This document shows positions 25,001-34,807 of a DNA stretch of 64,000 nucleotides, one piece after another; within the stretch, counting starts at the first letter, position 1, and every line of letters begins with the position of its first letter. The translations under genes and the position numbers were made by a program. Source of the stretch: Mesostigma viride (lineage: Eukaryota > Streptophyta > Mesostigmatophyceae > Mesostigmatales > Mesostigmataceae); contig RPFO01001753.1 of assembly GCA_009746045.1 (NCBI GenBank), forward strand, positions 2,501 through 66,500, written 5' to 3'. A model generated the notes under the pieces. It saw only the letters and a list, made by a program, of their open reading frames with translations, was not told the DNA's origin and did not search any database.

Positions 25001-28000
25001 CCCCAACGGTGCGGCCCTTACCCTGCTGGGACTCTGGGGTCGGTGGGCAGGGGGCTTCCTGCAGGGACAAACACGGCCGGGAAAAAAAATGAGGAGAAAG
25101 TTGACCGATCAAGAAACGTCCATCAGGAAACACAAAATTCACACTTTACTTAGTGCAGTACCGCATGCACGCGCGTGCGAATACACAAATCTGTGCACAT
25201 ATCACACACGTACACGAGTCGCACACCAGCCCCCCACCCCACACGAACACAGCTTATTGCGCATCCGCCCGTGGCTGCTGTATATGTGTGGCAGGCAGAT
25301 ACGCGGATGATGTGAACAGCGTATCACATATCAGCCGGCAGCATTCATGAGTACATCTTGCCGGTGTCTACCATCAAGGACGATGTACACAGATAACCAC
25401 AGGATAAAAATCTATCAACCGCATTACCTCTAAGATGCCCAGCCATGTGCGCCACTTTTTGGCGGCCTATCCCACCCACGCCTTCACAGACCATCCCGCT
25501 ACTGTAGAGTCATCCCTGTAGAGTCATTGCGTGCTTATTAGTTAACTTATTAATCCCACTGCTGAAGAGTCATCCCTGTAGAGTCATCGCGTGCTTATTA
25601 GTTAACTTATTAATCCCACTGCTGAAGAGTCATCCCTGTAGAGTCATCGCGTGCTTATTAATAAACTTACTAATCCCGCTACTGAAGAGTCATCCCAGTA
25701 GAGTCACCGCGTGCTTATTATTTGCTGTAGAGTCATCCTGCAAAAGCATGCCTCAAGAGTGCCCCGCCGGAGCACTACTTGGGCGGCCTACCCTACGCAA
25801 CCCTACCACGCACACACGTTCCCACTATACCTCCCATGAGGGTCCTGCAATAAAGACATTACCTCAAGAATGCCCCGTCGGAGCGCCACCCTGGCAGCCG
25901 CCTGGCCGCCCATCCCCCCCGCGTCCGCCAGGGTGTTCACCAGGGACTGGAGGGGGACCTGAGCGAACATGACTGAAGCGCCCGGGGGCACGATGCTGCC
26001 ACCCAGGGCGGACCGGGAGAGTAGCCTCTGGGCACCGCCGTTGCCGACGCTGCGAGAAATGTTGTTGCCGACGTTGTCACTGGCGTGACAACTACCAGCG
26101 ACAACGTTCCGAGGCTTGTGCATGGGGCATGAGGGCTCGGGCACTTTGTGGTCGGGGCCTGTGCCGAGGAGCTCGTAGGAAGGGTGGTCCTCTGGGCAGG
26201 ACGGGACAGGAAAGAATGGGGGAGGCGAGGGGGCAGGGGGGCAGAGAAATTTACTGGGAATGGGAGAGGAAACTAGAAGAGAAGAGACACGGCATTGGAG
26301 AAAAAGGCGACATTTTGGAAGGCAAAATGGGGAAATGGAAAGGATGGTAGATGAATGCAGGGAAAAAGATACGAGGGAAGCTGTGTGGGGGGGGGGGGCT
26401 AGCCGGGAGGGAAAGGGATATAGGGTGGGTAGGGGCCGAGAATGCTGCCCAAGTACGCTGACACGACCGCCGACATCAAGTGGTTATCTTTGAAGCAGTC
26501 ACCCCTTCTTTCAAAGAAGAACAGCCCATGGAAGCAAAAATGATACCCACACAAGTGAATGGTATGAGAAGTGGTCCAACCCCTAACAGCTAACCCCTCC
26601 CCCTCCCCCCTCCCCCCTCCCCCTCCCCCTCCCCTCCCCCTCCCCCCTCCCCCTCCCCCCTCCCCCTCCCCCTCCCCCCTCCCCCTCCCCCTCCCCCTCC
26701 CCCCCCCCCCCTCCCCCTCCCCCCTCCCCCCTCCCCCTCCCCCCTCCCCCTCCCCCCTCCCCTCCCGCTCCCCGCTCCCCTCCCCCTCCCCCTCCCCCCT
26801 CCCCTCCCCCCTCCCCCTCCCCCCTCCCCCTCCCCCTCCCCCCCCCCCCCCTCCCCCTCCCCCTCCCCCCTCCCCTCCCCCTCCCCCCTCCCCCTCCCCC
26901 TCCCCCCTCCCCTCCCCCTCCCCCCTCCCCCTCCCCCCTCCCCCCTCCCCCCTCCCCCCTCCCCCCTCCCCTCCCCTCCCCCTCCCCCCTCCCCTCCCCC
27001 CTGGCCCCTACACAGTAAGTGGACGGTAAGACGGGTGAGAGGCGTACCCCAGACGTAAAACGCCAGCTCGACGGCGCCTCCCAGGACGTCCCCCAAGCGC
27101 ATGTCCACATAAAGCTCCCCAACTGCTGCCTGCTGCCCCCCTTCTGACGCTGCCACTGCCACATCTGCCACCGCCGCCTCTGGCGCCGCCATCACCGCCG
27201 CCACGGGGGATGCTGTCGTCATCGCCCTCCCCCCCTCGGGCTGACTCAGCCCCTTGTCATCCACCGTTGGCGCCGCGGCAGGGGTCTTGCGGAATATGCG
27301 GCTGATCGCTGCAAATGGAGAGAAGCTCGTGGTGACGTGCGCCGGTGGCGACGGACTCTCGCCCAAGGCAGCGGGTCGAGTCGCAGAGGGCGTAGCCGGT
27401 GTACCGCCAGATGGCGTCGTCACAGTACTGCTGGCACCGGGGCCCGTGTTGGCGCCGGCCGACGGCACGGCTGGTGGCTCGGTGGGGTGGCTGGCGGGGA
27501 TACGGCCCCCCAGGGTCCCTGCGTGGGGCACTTGTAGCATCGCTGCGTCGTAGATGGTCGGTGCCGTTGACTGGTTGTCCTGCGCACAGAGGACGGCCAT
27601 GTCCATACAAGATTAGCATGGCGAGTAGAGCATGGAGCGCATGGCATAGTTTTTGGTTGTCTCACCTAGTAAAAGGTACTGGGTTGTCTAACCAGTAAAG
27701 ACATGTTGGCCGTCCTCCGCACGGACAATACAGCATCGTGGTGAACCATCATGGGCGATGGAACAGCATGAAACAGTGCATGATGGAATACAGCGATGTG
27801 TGAGGGAGTATGGTGAGGGAGGCATGGTAGGGTGGTGATCAACAAGTTGGATGCAGCCGTGCGGGCCTTGAGAGACCTACTCAGAACGTGGCATCACTAC
27901 AAGCATCACTATAAGCATCATACGGTGCAATAGCCGCGCTGCATCCCGCCACCGTCCCACCAACCCTAACCGCCAACATCGCCCCGCTTTTCACATGCAG

Positions 28001-28754
28001 GGGCGGGGTGGGAAAATCGTGGCTCTCTGAACATAGTTTCTGAACATAGTGCAGAGCGATGATCTTCACATCACTGAAACTTTTCCCACGCTACCCCCTC
28101 AACAAAACCCCCTCCTCCCTTACGACACAAGGACGCCTACCTTGGAACTAGCATCCCCGCCACCACCCCACCCCATGCGACCGCTGGGGTTTGCGGCATC
28201 AACCTTTACCTTCCAGGGAGTAAAGCAAGGGAGAAAAATCCCCGCCCTCACAAAACGACGACCCACCTGGCTGCTGGCGTCCGCACGCTGCACGAGCGCC
28301 GTGAATAGCGTGACGTGGTCCAGCGTTGAGGGGGGTCGGCCCGATGGCACGGCGGGGACTCGGTGCTGCCCTGGTGGCCACACAGACACTCCACTCTGGT
28401 CCGATGGCAGAGAGAGGGCATGTCTCGGGGCCGATGGCAAGTGGGGAGCGTGGCTGTGGCCAGGTGGCGCCGCCAACATGCTGGCGGCACGGCCCTGGTC
28501 TGATGGGAAAGTGGCGGCATGGTTCTGGTTGCTGGGGCTGAGGGCGTGGCCCTGGCCGCTTGGGCTGGTACCTGCCATGACCCGGCCGTGGGCGCGCTCA
28601 TGCCCGACCATGCGCAGGTTTGTGATGGTCACACGGACGCGGCACCTGGGGTGGGGTGAGAGGGTGGCAGGCGTGAGATGGTGAAGGATGGCAGCATGGG
28701 GCCCGTGTCAGCACTGATGGTGGCGGTGGTGGCGGGGGCAGTGGTGGTGGTAGT

Positions 28755-28792
<38 letters not shown>

Positions 28793-28913
28793 TGGTGGTG
28801 GTGATGGTGGTGGTGGTGGTGGTGGTGGTGGTGGTGGTGGTGGTGGTGGTGGTGGTGGTGGTGGTGGTGGTGGTGGTGGTGGTGGTGGTGGTGGTGGTGG
28901 TGGTGGTGGTGGT

Positions 28914-28959
<46 letters not shown>

Positions 28960-31900
28960 GTGGTGGTGGTGGTGGCGGCGGCGGTTGGTGGCGTCGGTGA
29001 TGTCCGACTTATTGTGCGCGTTCATGCAGTGTTGTTGTCCTCACCCAGAACCAGTAAGTTGCAACATAGTCCAGCCAGGTTGGCAAATTATTCCGACATG
29101 GCTACTCCCTGAATGTGGGATCAAGATACCACAGCACTGCCAATAAAAGCGCTGTTGTATTATAGAAAGCGCAAGGACCAGCGACGTATTATAAGCGCAA
29201 GGACCAGCAACGTACGCATTGGCCTCTTGGCTACCGGTGCCGGATGACAGTGCCACCTCGACCTCCTGAGCCCTGCATTCATTGATAGGGAACAAAAGAT
29301 AAAGAAAAATAAAGGAAAATGATCGGCACTTGGTGTTGCCTGGTAGAGGCTTACTGCTTGCATGTGTTAAGAATGTGTGTGCGCAGTGCCACCGCCTCTT
29401 GAAACAAACGCCGGCTGCTAGTATCACCAAGTTGAAGTAGTGGCACCAAGTTGAAATGAAATGGGAAGCAAAGTATGTCAAGCGACGAAAATTCGAGGTG
29501 AATGCTGCCACAAGTGCTGGCTGCACATGAGTGCGAAGGGAGCAAGCGGCTGGTGCAAATGCACGCAAAAGATAGTGCATGCACCGGGCCAGCAAATTCA
29601 TTTATAACAGAGCTAGAATATCTATGCGGTGTGCTTCAGAGCGCACTTTCAAGCATGAATAATCACAAAAATAACCCTTTTAAAAAGCCCTTTCAAATAG
29701 CCCTTTCAAAAAGCCCTTTGAAACATAGATAACCACAAACATGGATAATCATGCTGTCCAAGGAGCAGGACTCCAACGTTGTACCATATGCCCGAGTGAC
29801 ACAAAAAAACTGGTATATTCACATATGACAGCGTGACACAAAAACCTAGTATTCGCAAGAAAATAGGGCACGTTGAGGCCGAGAGTGTCGGGCCTACATG
29901 CATGTGACGGTTGCAGGAAACCAACATGACCGGATCGTCGGCGCTTATATGAAACCCATGCCCATTGTCATGACCATCCTCTGATATCATTATCGTTACA
30001 GTGGGGTAACGACATAAGCACGGTAGGCTACAAAGCAGTTACAAATAATGTAGATTACCTTCACGATAGAGCAAATTTGTAATCTAAAGAAATCTTACAC
30101 GATACCCTCTTACTCGCGACGCGCTGCCTATTTCGAACCCCTTGCTAGAATCGCCGACTATATTCAAATGCCCAGAGTGTGATCAACCGTGCCCGTTGTA
30201 GCGCATTACCTTGGCATTACCCACCTGTCCAGGCGCTGCTGCCGCCGCCGACGCAGGTGTTGGCGTTTGGCACAGATCTTGTAGCTTAGGTTCCTGTGAA
30301 GGAACAGGGGCTGTGAAGGCCGCAGGCATAGACACACAAAGAACACGGCAAAGAAAAGGCCAAGAATAAAAAGAGGCCGAAAGAAGGTCTGCCATAAGGC
30401 AATGATGGAATTAGAGAAAGGTGTTGCCATTGGCCAGCAGTTCACAACCGAAGTGCTGTAGGGTGCTCTCATCTAAAAGTACTCTTGAGATATGCTTCAT
30501 GACAACGTGGACAGCAGGTGTGTTCACTACGCAATCAGGGTGAGTATAGATTACGAATAATGTGCGTCCGCAAGCTAGATAGGGTGCTGTTAAGGACATA
30601 AATAGATGTGGGTTGAAGACAGGGTGTGTTCAACATATAGCAAGGGTGCCATCATATGCCAAGTAGGGCACGTGTGGTTTACCTCCAAGCAACTAAGCCG
30701 CACCCCAATCCTCTTTTTTCTAGTGCCTTCTTTTCTATTTATGGGTATCTGCAAAGGGGCGCTTAGTGGACCCGCCTCATTGCACACCGTCAAGGGCTTT
30801 TGTACAGGTATTTGCAAGCGCACTTTTCCATTCTTCTGTAGACTACAATGAACAAGGTTCAAATCCAGCGTGGATCAAATAACCAGCAGTGACAAATATA
30901 CTGGCCCTACTACTGGCAAGCATCTGTGTAAACCTCCGACTATCTCAAGAACCTAGACAGACTACATGGAAGCAGAAGGGATTTATGTAACAGAGACTAC
31001 GATGTATTTTGCCCATACGACAGAACAGCTACAAGTAATTCTTGTGGGTGGCCCCTGGCGGTTGGGTTTACCCTGTCTGCAGTCTACTATCAAGGGAACT
31101 GTTAAGAGAGTTGTTGACTTACTATTAAGGGAAATGTTAAGAAAATCGCTTGTAATTGCAGCAACCTTGTCCACTACAGTCGCCCTGAAGCAACATGAAT
31201 GGATCTCACCAACGCCCTCACGCACAATGCAAACAACACCTACCCGAAATACAACTAACATAAGGTGAGCGCGTGACTTCGCTCAACCCTCACTCATATT
31301 CCTTCAATGGCCGCAACAGCAAAAGAGTAAAATTAGCGCCTGCTTACTTCCTTCTCCTCCCCCGCCCCCCACCCAAAAGAGCTCTGCATGCATGCTAAAT
31401 TGCGAAGGCATGGCCCATGCTCAAAAAAAGGGCAATGCCCAGTTTGCAAATGGTCTATGTCACTGCCCGCTGGCCCTGAAGGGAACCCTTATACATGTTA
31501 AATTTATTAACATATACACTATCTCTTTTCGGCCCTGCTGCATTGGTTTGAATGGTCCCATGTTTCAGTGGGCATCAATACTGTCACATTCATAAGAAAG
31601 TGCCAATCGGGGACATGGCAGTACGTTACGACACAACAAACTGTCATGTAACTATATCCCAGAACTGCACGCCACCAAAAATGCAGAAGAACCGTTCTCC
31701 CGTGTTTTCAGCCATCAGGCCGCACGGGCATACATGCACGGACACATAGGTGCATAATTTTTAAAATGCCATAATTTATAGTATGTAAACAGGACATGCA
31801 TATGTGTGGGCAATAAGAAAATGCCTACCCATGAAAATTCACTATGGCATCCATTGCCTCCCTTTCACCATCACAGTCACCACCCCTAAGCCCAACCTGC

Positions 31901-32410
31901 GTGCCGCTGCTGAAACTTCCTGTCACCAATAATAACATCATGACCGTATCACTGGTTACATACCCTCGTTTCCCTGCGACGCAGCAGCTTCGAGTAAAAG
32001 CGGCATGGCCGTTCATACTCCAAATATACGTGAGTCAAGTCACTATCGTCAGGTGGACCGCCTAAATTTGGGGCGCCCCCAGTCCTCCCAGGACTTGGCA
32101 GCATGCCAGCAGGACGAACTCTTTCCACCCCGACGGGCCGATTGCCATGTCTGGCCGGTGCGTTTTCTTCAAGAGACTTCGAAGGCTTAGGAGCAGGCGG
32201 GGCGACCGGTCGGTTAGGAACAGGCGGGGCGACCGGTCGTGATACGAACTGGCCGTTCGGTCCTCTCACTGAATGACTACGGGAAAGATCTCGGCCTCCC
32301 CCATCAGCAGTGTCCTGTTCGTGGTCATCCCCTGCGCGTTTCTGCCGTTTTGGTATTGGCAATGACAGGTGCGCTTGCGACACCTCATGCTGCTCGTCAT
32401 TTTTCCCCAT
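10567..32410 (-). CDS. SUZ12: SUZ12/EMF2-type Polycomb repressive complex 2 subunit, 19 exons
   Basis: The family holds PRC2 together and supports the E(z) methyltransferase that writes H3K27me3 in the nucleus. Exons, 5' to 3': 32410-31964, 30310-30225, 29414-29355, 29272-29216, 28645-28267, 27579-27048, 26191-25863, 25058-24840, 24132-24044, 22690-22629, 21693-21638, 20683-20630, 19195-19023, 17717-16815, 16074-16017, 14872-14789, 13708-13629, 12013-11924, 10693-10567. All 18 introns are GT-AG and every phase matches, giving 1,294 residues and a terminal TGA. Conserved blocks appear in family order: the N-terminal PLFLHRNLSYK block, the CPFC zinc finger, the acidic WRREQTL block, LLWNTYFHKH, and a VEFS end with FMLHLTNLWD. 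Plant EMF2 is about half this length; the surplus is Pro/Ser/Gly-rich linker, mainly exons 5-8 and 14. The start is the first ATG in the frame. An extra 5' exon or alternative splicing cannot be excluded. Confidence 0.9.
12019..12857. repeat. 49-bp minisatellite, about 17 copies
   Basis: The unit contains GGTACCAGGGGTTAGGCACC, then GCGGGTAAGGTATGGGGATA and AGGAGGT. The period is exactly 49 bp (GTACC at 12026, 12075 ... 12810). Copies are almost identical, the main variant being GTGAGGTA or GTGGGGTA. It lies in the intron between SUZ12 exons 17 and 18 and begins within a few bases of the exon 18 acceptor. Confidence 0.97.
13444..13621. repeat. 28-bp minisatellite, about 6 copies
   Basis: The unit is like AGCGGACACAAGGAGAGAGG then GGGCGAGT. 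It is diverged and ends next to the donor of SUZ12 exon 17. Confidence 0.85.
15076..15275. mobile_element. Foldback element with poly-C/poly-G in its arms
   Basis: The left arm (GAATGCTGTTTTCCT, C-run, TTGTGCGCTCCTGTA, CTACTACCTCCGGTG) is matched inverted by the right arm (CACCGGAGGTAGTAG, TACAGGAGTGCACAA, G-rich tract, ACAACAGCATTC). The arms are about 75-95 bp around a 30-bp loop. It lies in the SUZ12 intron between exons 15 and 16. Non-coding; MITE-like. Confidence 0.65.
16082..16345. repeat. Degenerate tandem repeat in SUZ12 intron 14
   Basis: Phrases such as GACGAATGGCCGTTGGTATG and GATGAATGACCAT recur at irregular spacing of about 30-75 bp, starting directly at the acceptor of exon 15. 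Confidence 0.7.
16815..17717 (-). CDS. SUZ12: SUZ12 exon 14: 300-residue Gly/Pro/Ser-rich linker
   Basis: The acceptor CTACAG sits after a pyrimidine-rich tract; the split AA/G codon restores Lys. The start, DGLAGILGHDRAFASSHVQA, is well structured, and the rest is Gly/Pro/Ser-rich and probably disordered. The donor is CCT/GTAAGTG. It lies between the zinc finger and the VEFS box, where family members have a variable linker, but this one is unusually long. The antisense strand is also open over much of this length because of high GC. Confidence 0.8.
17773..18138. repeat. Two tandem copies of a ~177-bp unit
   Basis: Both copies begin ATGGCCTTGGGYCATGCGCC and end ATATATATTTGATTGA. They are almost identical, so the duplication is young. 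It lies in SUZ12 intron 13, just upstream of exon 14 in transcript sense. Confidence 0.9.
18635..18775. repeat. ~32-bp tandem repeat in SUZ12 intron 13
   Basis: About four copies of a unit with AAGAAACCTGTGGCAAGGAA and TAGATAAGC, diverged. Confidence 0.75.
19023..22690 (-). CDS. SUZ12: SUZ12 exons 10-13: C2H2 zinc finger and following strands
   Basis: Exon 10 gives SSDDGKVMFYFWYKQGERT (counting the residue split with exon 9), the family's VVFNYRYYNN-like strand. Exon 11 gives QNFSCPFCGRISYGSFM and exon 12 gives GLVSHLVACHDRFDLHIR. Together they form CPFC-x14-H-x4-H, the SUZ12 finger, with one residue more than plant EMF2 between the Cys and His pairs. Exon 13 gives FSLMYTVDIRTP and HVIEVAVAAP, then RMFIMHK, comparable to FEFWVTEE, VNVSL and TFFFSSK. 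The zinc ligands are two Cys in exon 11 and two His in exon 12, so a correct junction is essential; phase 0-0 supports it. Confidence 0.9.
20305..20466. repeat. (TGG)n microsatellite in SUZ12 intron 12
   Basis: A nearly pure TGG/GGT run of about 50 units, preceded by an impure GGTCGT/GGCCGT stretch from about 20170. It explains the very long poly-His, poly-Trp and poly-Val ORFs here, which are not genes. Confidence 0.95.
22870..22975 (+). mobile_element. Short 3'-end relic with hairpin and (TGAA)n tail
   Basis: CCGTGACTCTCCCAACGGAG with GCGCG forms the same type of 3' hairpin as the LINE ends near 4.6 kb, followed by TGAATGAATGAATGG. It looks like a severely truncated retroposon in SUZ12 intron 9, antisense to the gene. 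Confidence 0.45.
24044..27579 (-). CDS. SUZ12: SUZ12 exons 6-9: central low-complexity and beta region
   Basis: Exon 6 (532 bp) is Ala/Pro/Thr-rich and ends with GELYVDMRLGDVLGG and AFYVW at a G/GTACGC donor. Exon 7 opens with DHPSYELLGTGPDHKVPEP after a good polypyrimidine tract and contains MFAQVPLQSLVNTLADA, comparable to the IPLQSL segment of plant EMF2. Exon 8 (73 codons) ends at CAG/GTGCGG. Exon 9 encodes VEFDVVCTVASVPAVDC, comparable to the strand QVQVTISAEEV. Exon 8 contains an internal GTAAGG...CCCAG that could act as an optional intron. Confidence 0.8.
25498..25740. repeat. ~65-bp tandem repeat, about 4 copies
   Basis: The unit contains GTAGAGTCATCGCGTGCTTA then TTAGTTAACTTATTAATCCC. 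It is in SUZ12 intron 7. Confidence 0.85.
26596..27002. repeat. (CCCCCT)n-type C-rich microsatellite
   Basis: About 400 bp of almost only C with scattered T. In the sense of SUZ12 transcription it is G-rich (GGGGGA-like), lying in intron 6 close to the exon 6 donor at 27048. Runs of five or more G make quadruplex formation in the nascent RNA or the displaced DNA strand plausible. Confidence 0.95.
28267..32410 (-). CDS. SUZ12: SUZ12 exons 1-5: N-terminal region
   Basis: Exon 1 (149 codons) has a basic nuclear-type stretch (PIPKRQKRAG), a Pro-rich segment, then HVYLEYERPCRFYSKLLRRR, which matches the position and pattern of the EMF2 segment before PLFLQRCL. It ends in phase 0 at AGG/GTATGT. 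Exon 2 continues directly with PLFLHRNLSYKICAKRQH and an Arg-rich run. Exons 3 and 4 are tiny (60 and 57 bp). Exon 5 opens with CRVRVTITNLRM, equivalent to the family's first beta-strand after the basic run, and ends with LFTALVQRADASSQ. Exons 3 and 4 match the family least, but their phases (2-2-2) leave little choice. Confidence 0.85.
28717..28990. repeat. (GGT)n/(GGC)n microsatellite in SUZ12 intron 4
   Basis: A long GGT run with GGC blocks at both sides. It ends about 70 bp from the acceptor of exon 5. The poly-Val and poly-His ORFs here are artefacts. Confidence 0.95.
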
Positions 32411-32875
32411 CCGCAAAGTTATATTTATATCAAATTATTGAGAAACATCCGATTCGCCTTCAATGACGCGCGGTGCATACCAGGCAGCAACGCCGTCTAT
32501 CATCTGGCCTGACCTGGCTCATCGTCGCCGCTGTGAATGGGTGTAATCTGCCCAAATAAGAATGGTACCGCAGAAAATGCAAAATGGCATCCTAAGGATA
32601 ATCATACCGTATACTGCCAACGAAATGCCCGCTCATAAATCAACCGTTTGCTGCAAACAACGTTCTCACCGTGATTTTGATTCCTTCAGCAGCGCTACTA
32701 CTGTTAGCAATTCGCCCCTGATACACGTGGTTGCGTAAATCAGAAAGCAACCCGGCCATGGCCGGCAGGCTGGTCCTGCTGCATCAGATCCTTTGCCGCG
32801 CAGAGGTAGGTAGTAATAATAAATATCTGGGAACTCTCTGCTGTCCATGTTGCGGACTTGCGGTGTGGTAATCAA

Positions 32876-32876
<1 letters not shown>

Positions 32877-32911
<35 letters not shown>

Positions 32912-32926
32912 AAACAACAACAACAA

Positions 32927-32970
<44 letters not shown>
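32877..32970. repeat. (CAA)n microsatellite
   Basis: An interrupted CAA run. On the minus strand (TTG)n is followed by an ACACCGCA ... GGACAGCAGAGAGTT segment related to the flank at 1752-1790. Confidence 0.9.
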
Positions 32971-32971
<1 letters not shown>

Positions 32972-33047
32972 GTGGCAGCGGACGGAGGCTGTAGACAAGG
33001 CTATGTCATTAGTTCCTGCCTCAAGTTGCAAGTAGAAACTAACTACA

Positions 33048-33213
33048 AATTTCCGGGTAAATGGGTATTTTTATTAACCAATAGGAATATCATTAGGTGA
33101 AGAGGTACCACGTATCGACCAGCTGGTACACAACTAACTACAAATTCAACGTTAGCCTCTTAACCTCATGATATTCCTATTGGTTAATACAAATACCCAT
33201 TTACCCGGAAAAT
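33048..33213. repeat. Inverted repeat, ~45-bp arms
   Basis: TTCCGGGTAAATGGGTATTT and AACCAATAGGAATATCAT (33050-33094) recur inverted at 33168-33212 with minor changes. The arrangement resembles a small foldback element upstream of SUZ12. Confidence 0.7.
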
Positions 33214-33280
33214 TCAACGTTAGCAAAAAGAACACGGACAATTTGGCGGGCAATTTTGCGGGAATAAACTCAACTCAACT

Positions 33281-33504
33281 CAACGGACAATTTCCAGGTA
33301 AATAGGTGTACGTTTATTCCAAATATAGCCAGTAGTTAATCCCTGCTAAGCCTAGGGTATCAAGATGTCAGTGGCTAAAACGGAGCCTTACTCAACGGAC
33401 AATTTCCAGGTAAATAGGTGTACGTTTATTCCAAATATAGCCAATAGGTAATCCCTGCTAAGCCTAGGGTATCAAGATGTCAGTGGCTAAAACGGAGCCT
33501 TACT
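33281..33504. repeat. Two tandem copies of a 112-bp unit
   Basis: Each copy opens CAACGGACAATTTCCAGGTA and ends AAAACGGAGCCTTACT, with almost no difference. Read on the minus strand, the unit includes the stop and last codons of the ORF at 33487-33924, so the duplication captured a coding end and its 3' flank. Confidence 0.9.
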
Positions 33505-34344
33505 AGACCACGGAAGCCACTGGACTTCTAATGGGTTGTCATTCATGGGCATGTGGGTAAAGATCCTGTTTTTGCCCATGAGGTCATGAAAGATCTCAAG
33601 TGGGCTGGGCTTATCCTGGTCCGCGCCAGGGTCCCAGATTTTGTTTTGTTCATTTGCAACCATCCAGTAGCGTCGCATGCCGGAGTTCCATAGGTAAATG
33701 AAGCGTGAGAGAACCCCAGCTTTGTCGAAAACTGTGCGCCTATTGAACACCACAGGCATCGTTTCGCACCGTCCAGATTGTATATAACATGCATGTGCGG
33801 AGCCATATCCACGCTTGTTGTGAAAAGGTGAGCTCAAGGCCAGGGGTGCCAGTGATGCCAAAGATAATGGAGCGGGTAGACACCGGTATGATAGGCTCAG
33901 ATGTCCAGGCTGCCCATAAACCAATCAACCAGGTCCAAACTCCCTGGAGGTTACACCATAAAAATCGGTCATTCCACAGTTTCAGTGGGGTTGGTACATA
34001 AACAAGTAGCAGGGTGGTGAAATCGCCGGTGAAGGATCTCCCCTACCCCGATGGACCGGTGCATCAAGAGGCCGGTGTTGTACGTCGGTCGCGCGGCGAT
34101 CAATCAACGGGTGGTCAACGGCGAGGGTGATGTTGCGGACCCAGGTGTGGCCAGGCCACTCAGTAGCGCCCCAGCGTGTCCGTCCGGGGTGGAATTGATG
34201 GTTTTTATGCCGGAGCATTGTGTAGCCCCACTCTGCCGTGTACTCGTAAAGGCCCTTTACAATTCTGCTGTCACCCTGATTTAGCACCCAGCCAAATTCC
34301 ACTGGATCCAATGACAACATGTCCTCACTCAACAACCTACTCAA
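33487..34344 (-). CDS. Unrecognised minus-strand coding remnants
   Basis: Two ORFs look protein-like rather than random. At 33982-34344: LDPVEFGWVLNQGDSRIVKG and LYEYTAEWGYTMLRHKNHQF. At 33487-33780: MPVVFNRRTVFDKAGVLSRF, IYLWNSGMRRYWMVANEQ and FHDLMGKNRIFTHMPMNDN. They are in different frames with a stop-containing gap, so either an intron or decay separates them. I know no family with these sequences. The repeats around them (112-bp duplication, CAA tracts, repeated CGGACAATTT) suggest a mobile element, but no transposase or reverse transcriptase motif is visible. Confidence 0.35.
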
Positions 34345-34367
34345 CGGACAATTTGTGCGGCGTGGGC

Positions 34368-34368
<1 letters not shown>

Positions 34369-34429
<61 letters not shown>

Positions 34430-34430
34430 C
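34369..34430. repeat. (CAA)n microsatellite
   Basis: About 20 units, bounded on the left by GTGCGGCGTGGG (inverse of the 1752 flank) and on both sides by CGGACAATTT (34345 and 34430). Confidence 0.9.
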
Positions 34431-34807
34431 GGACAATTTTGAGCGGATGAACTGGATAGTTTTATTAGATAGTTCCGGCCATCTAGCGTACGTACTGCGT
34501 ACAGTAACGGCTTCCTACCTCTTCTGCTTGCGGCGGTAAGTTCCGATTTGACTTGACACCTCCTGCCAGTGTCAAACTGCCATGCCAGCTCCTGTGGCGC
34601 GGACATGGAATTTGAAGCTCTGCGTGAACATTCACGCAACAAGTTCTTGTCGTTGTAACAAGGACAAGAACGGTAAAAGTGTAATCCAGCGATCCGCGTT
34701 CAACGTTCGTCATATCCCGGAGGGTTTCCCCGGAAATACGTGTTTCTTTTGTTTGGCATCCTTACTAGGGTATTCTCAACCTCTTCTTGAAATTTAAATG
34801 CGGCGAA

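Noticed and set aside
26571-27029. Pro-rich extensin- or pherophorin-like ORF
   Set aside because: C-rich microsatellite only; no signal peptide or Cys pattern beyond it.
28678-29112. Poly-Val/Ala and poly-His ORFs
   Set aside because: GGT/GGC microsatellite in SUZ12 intron 4.
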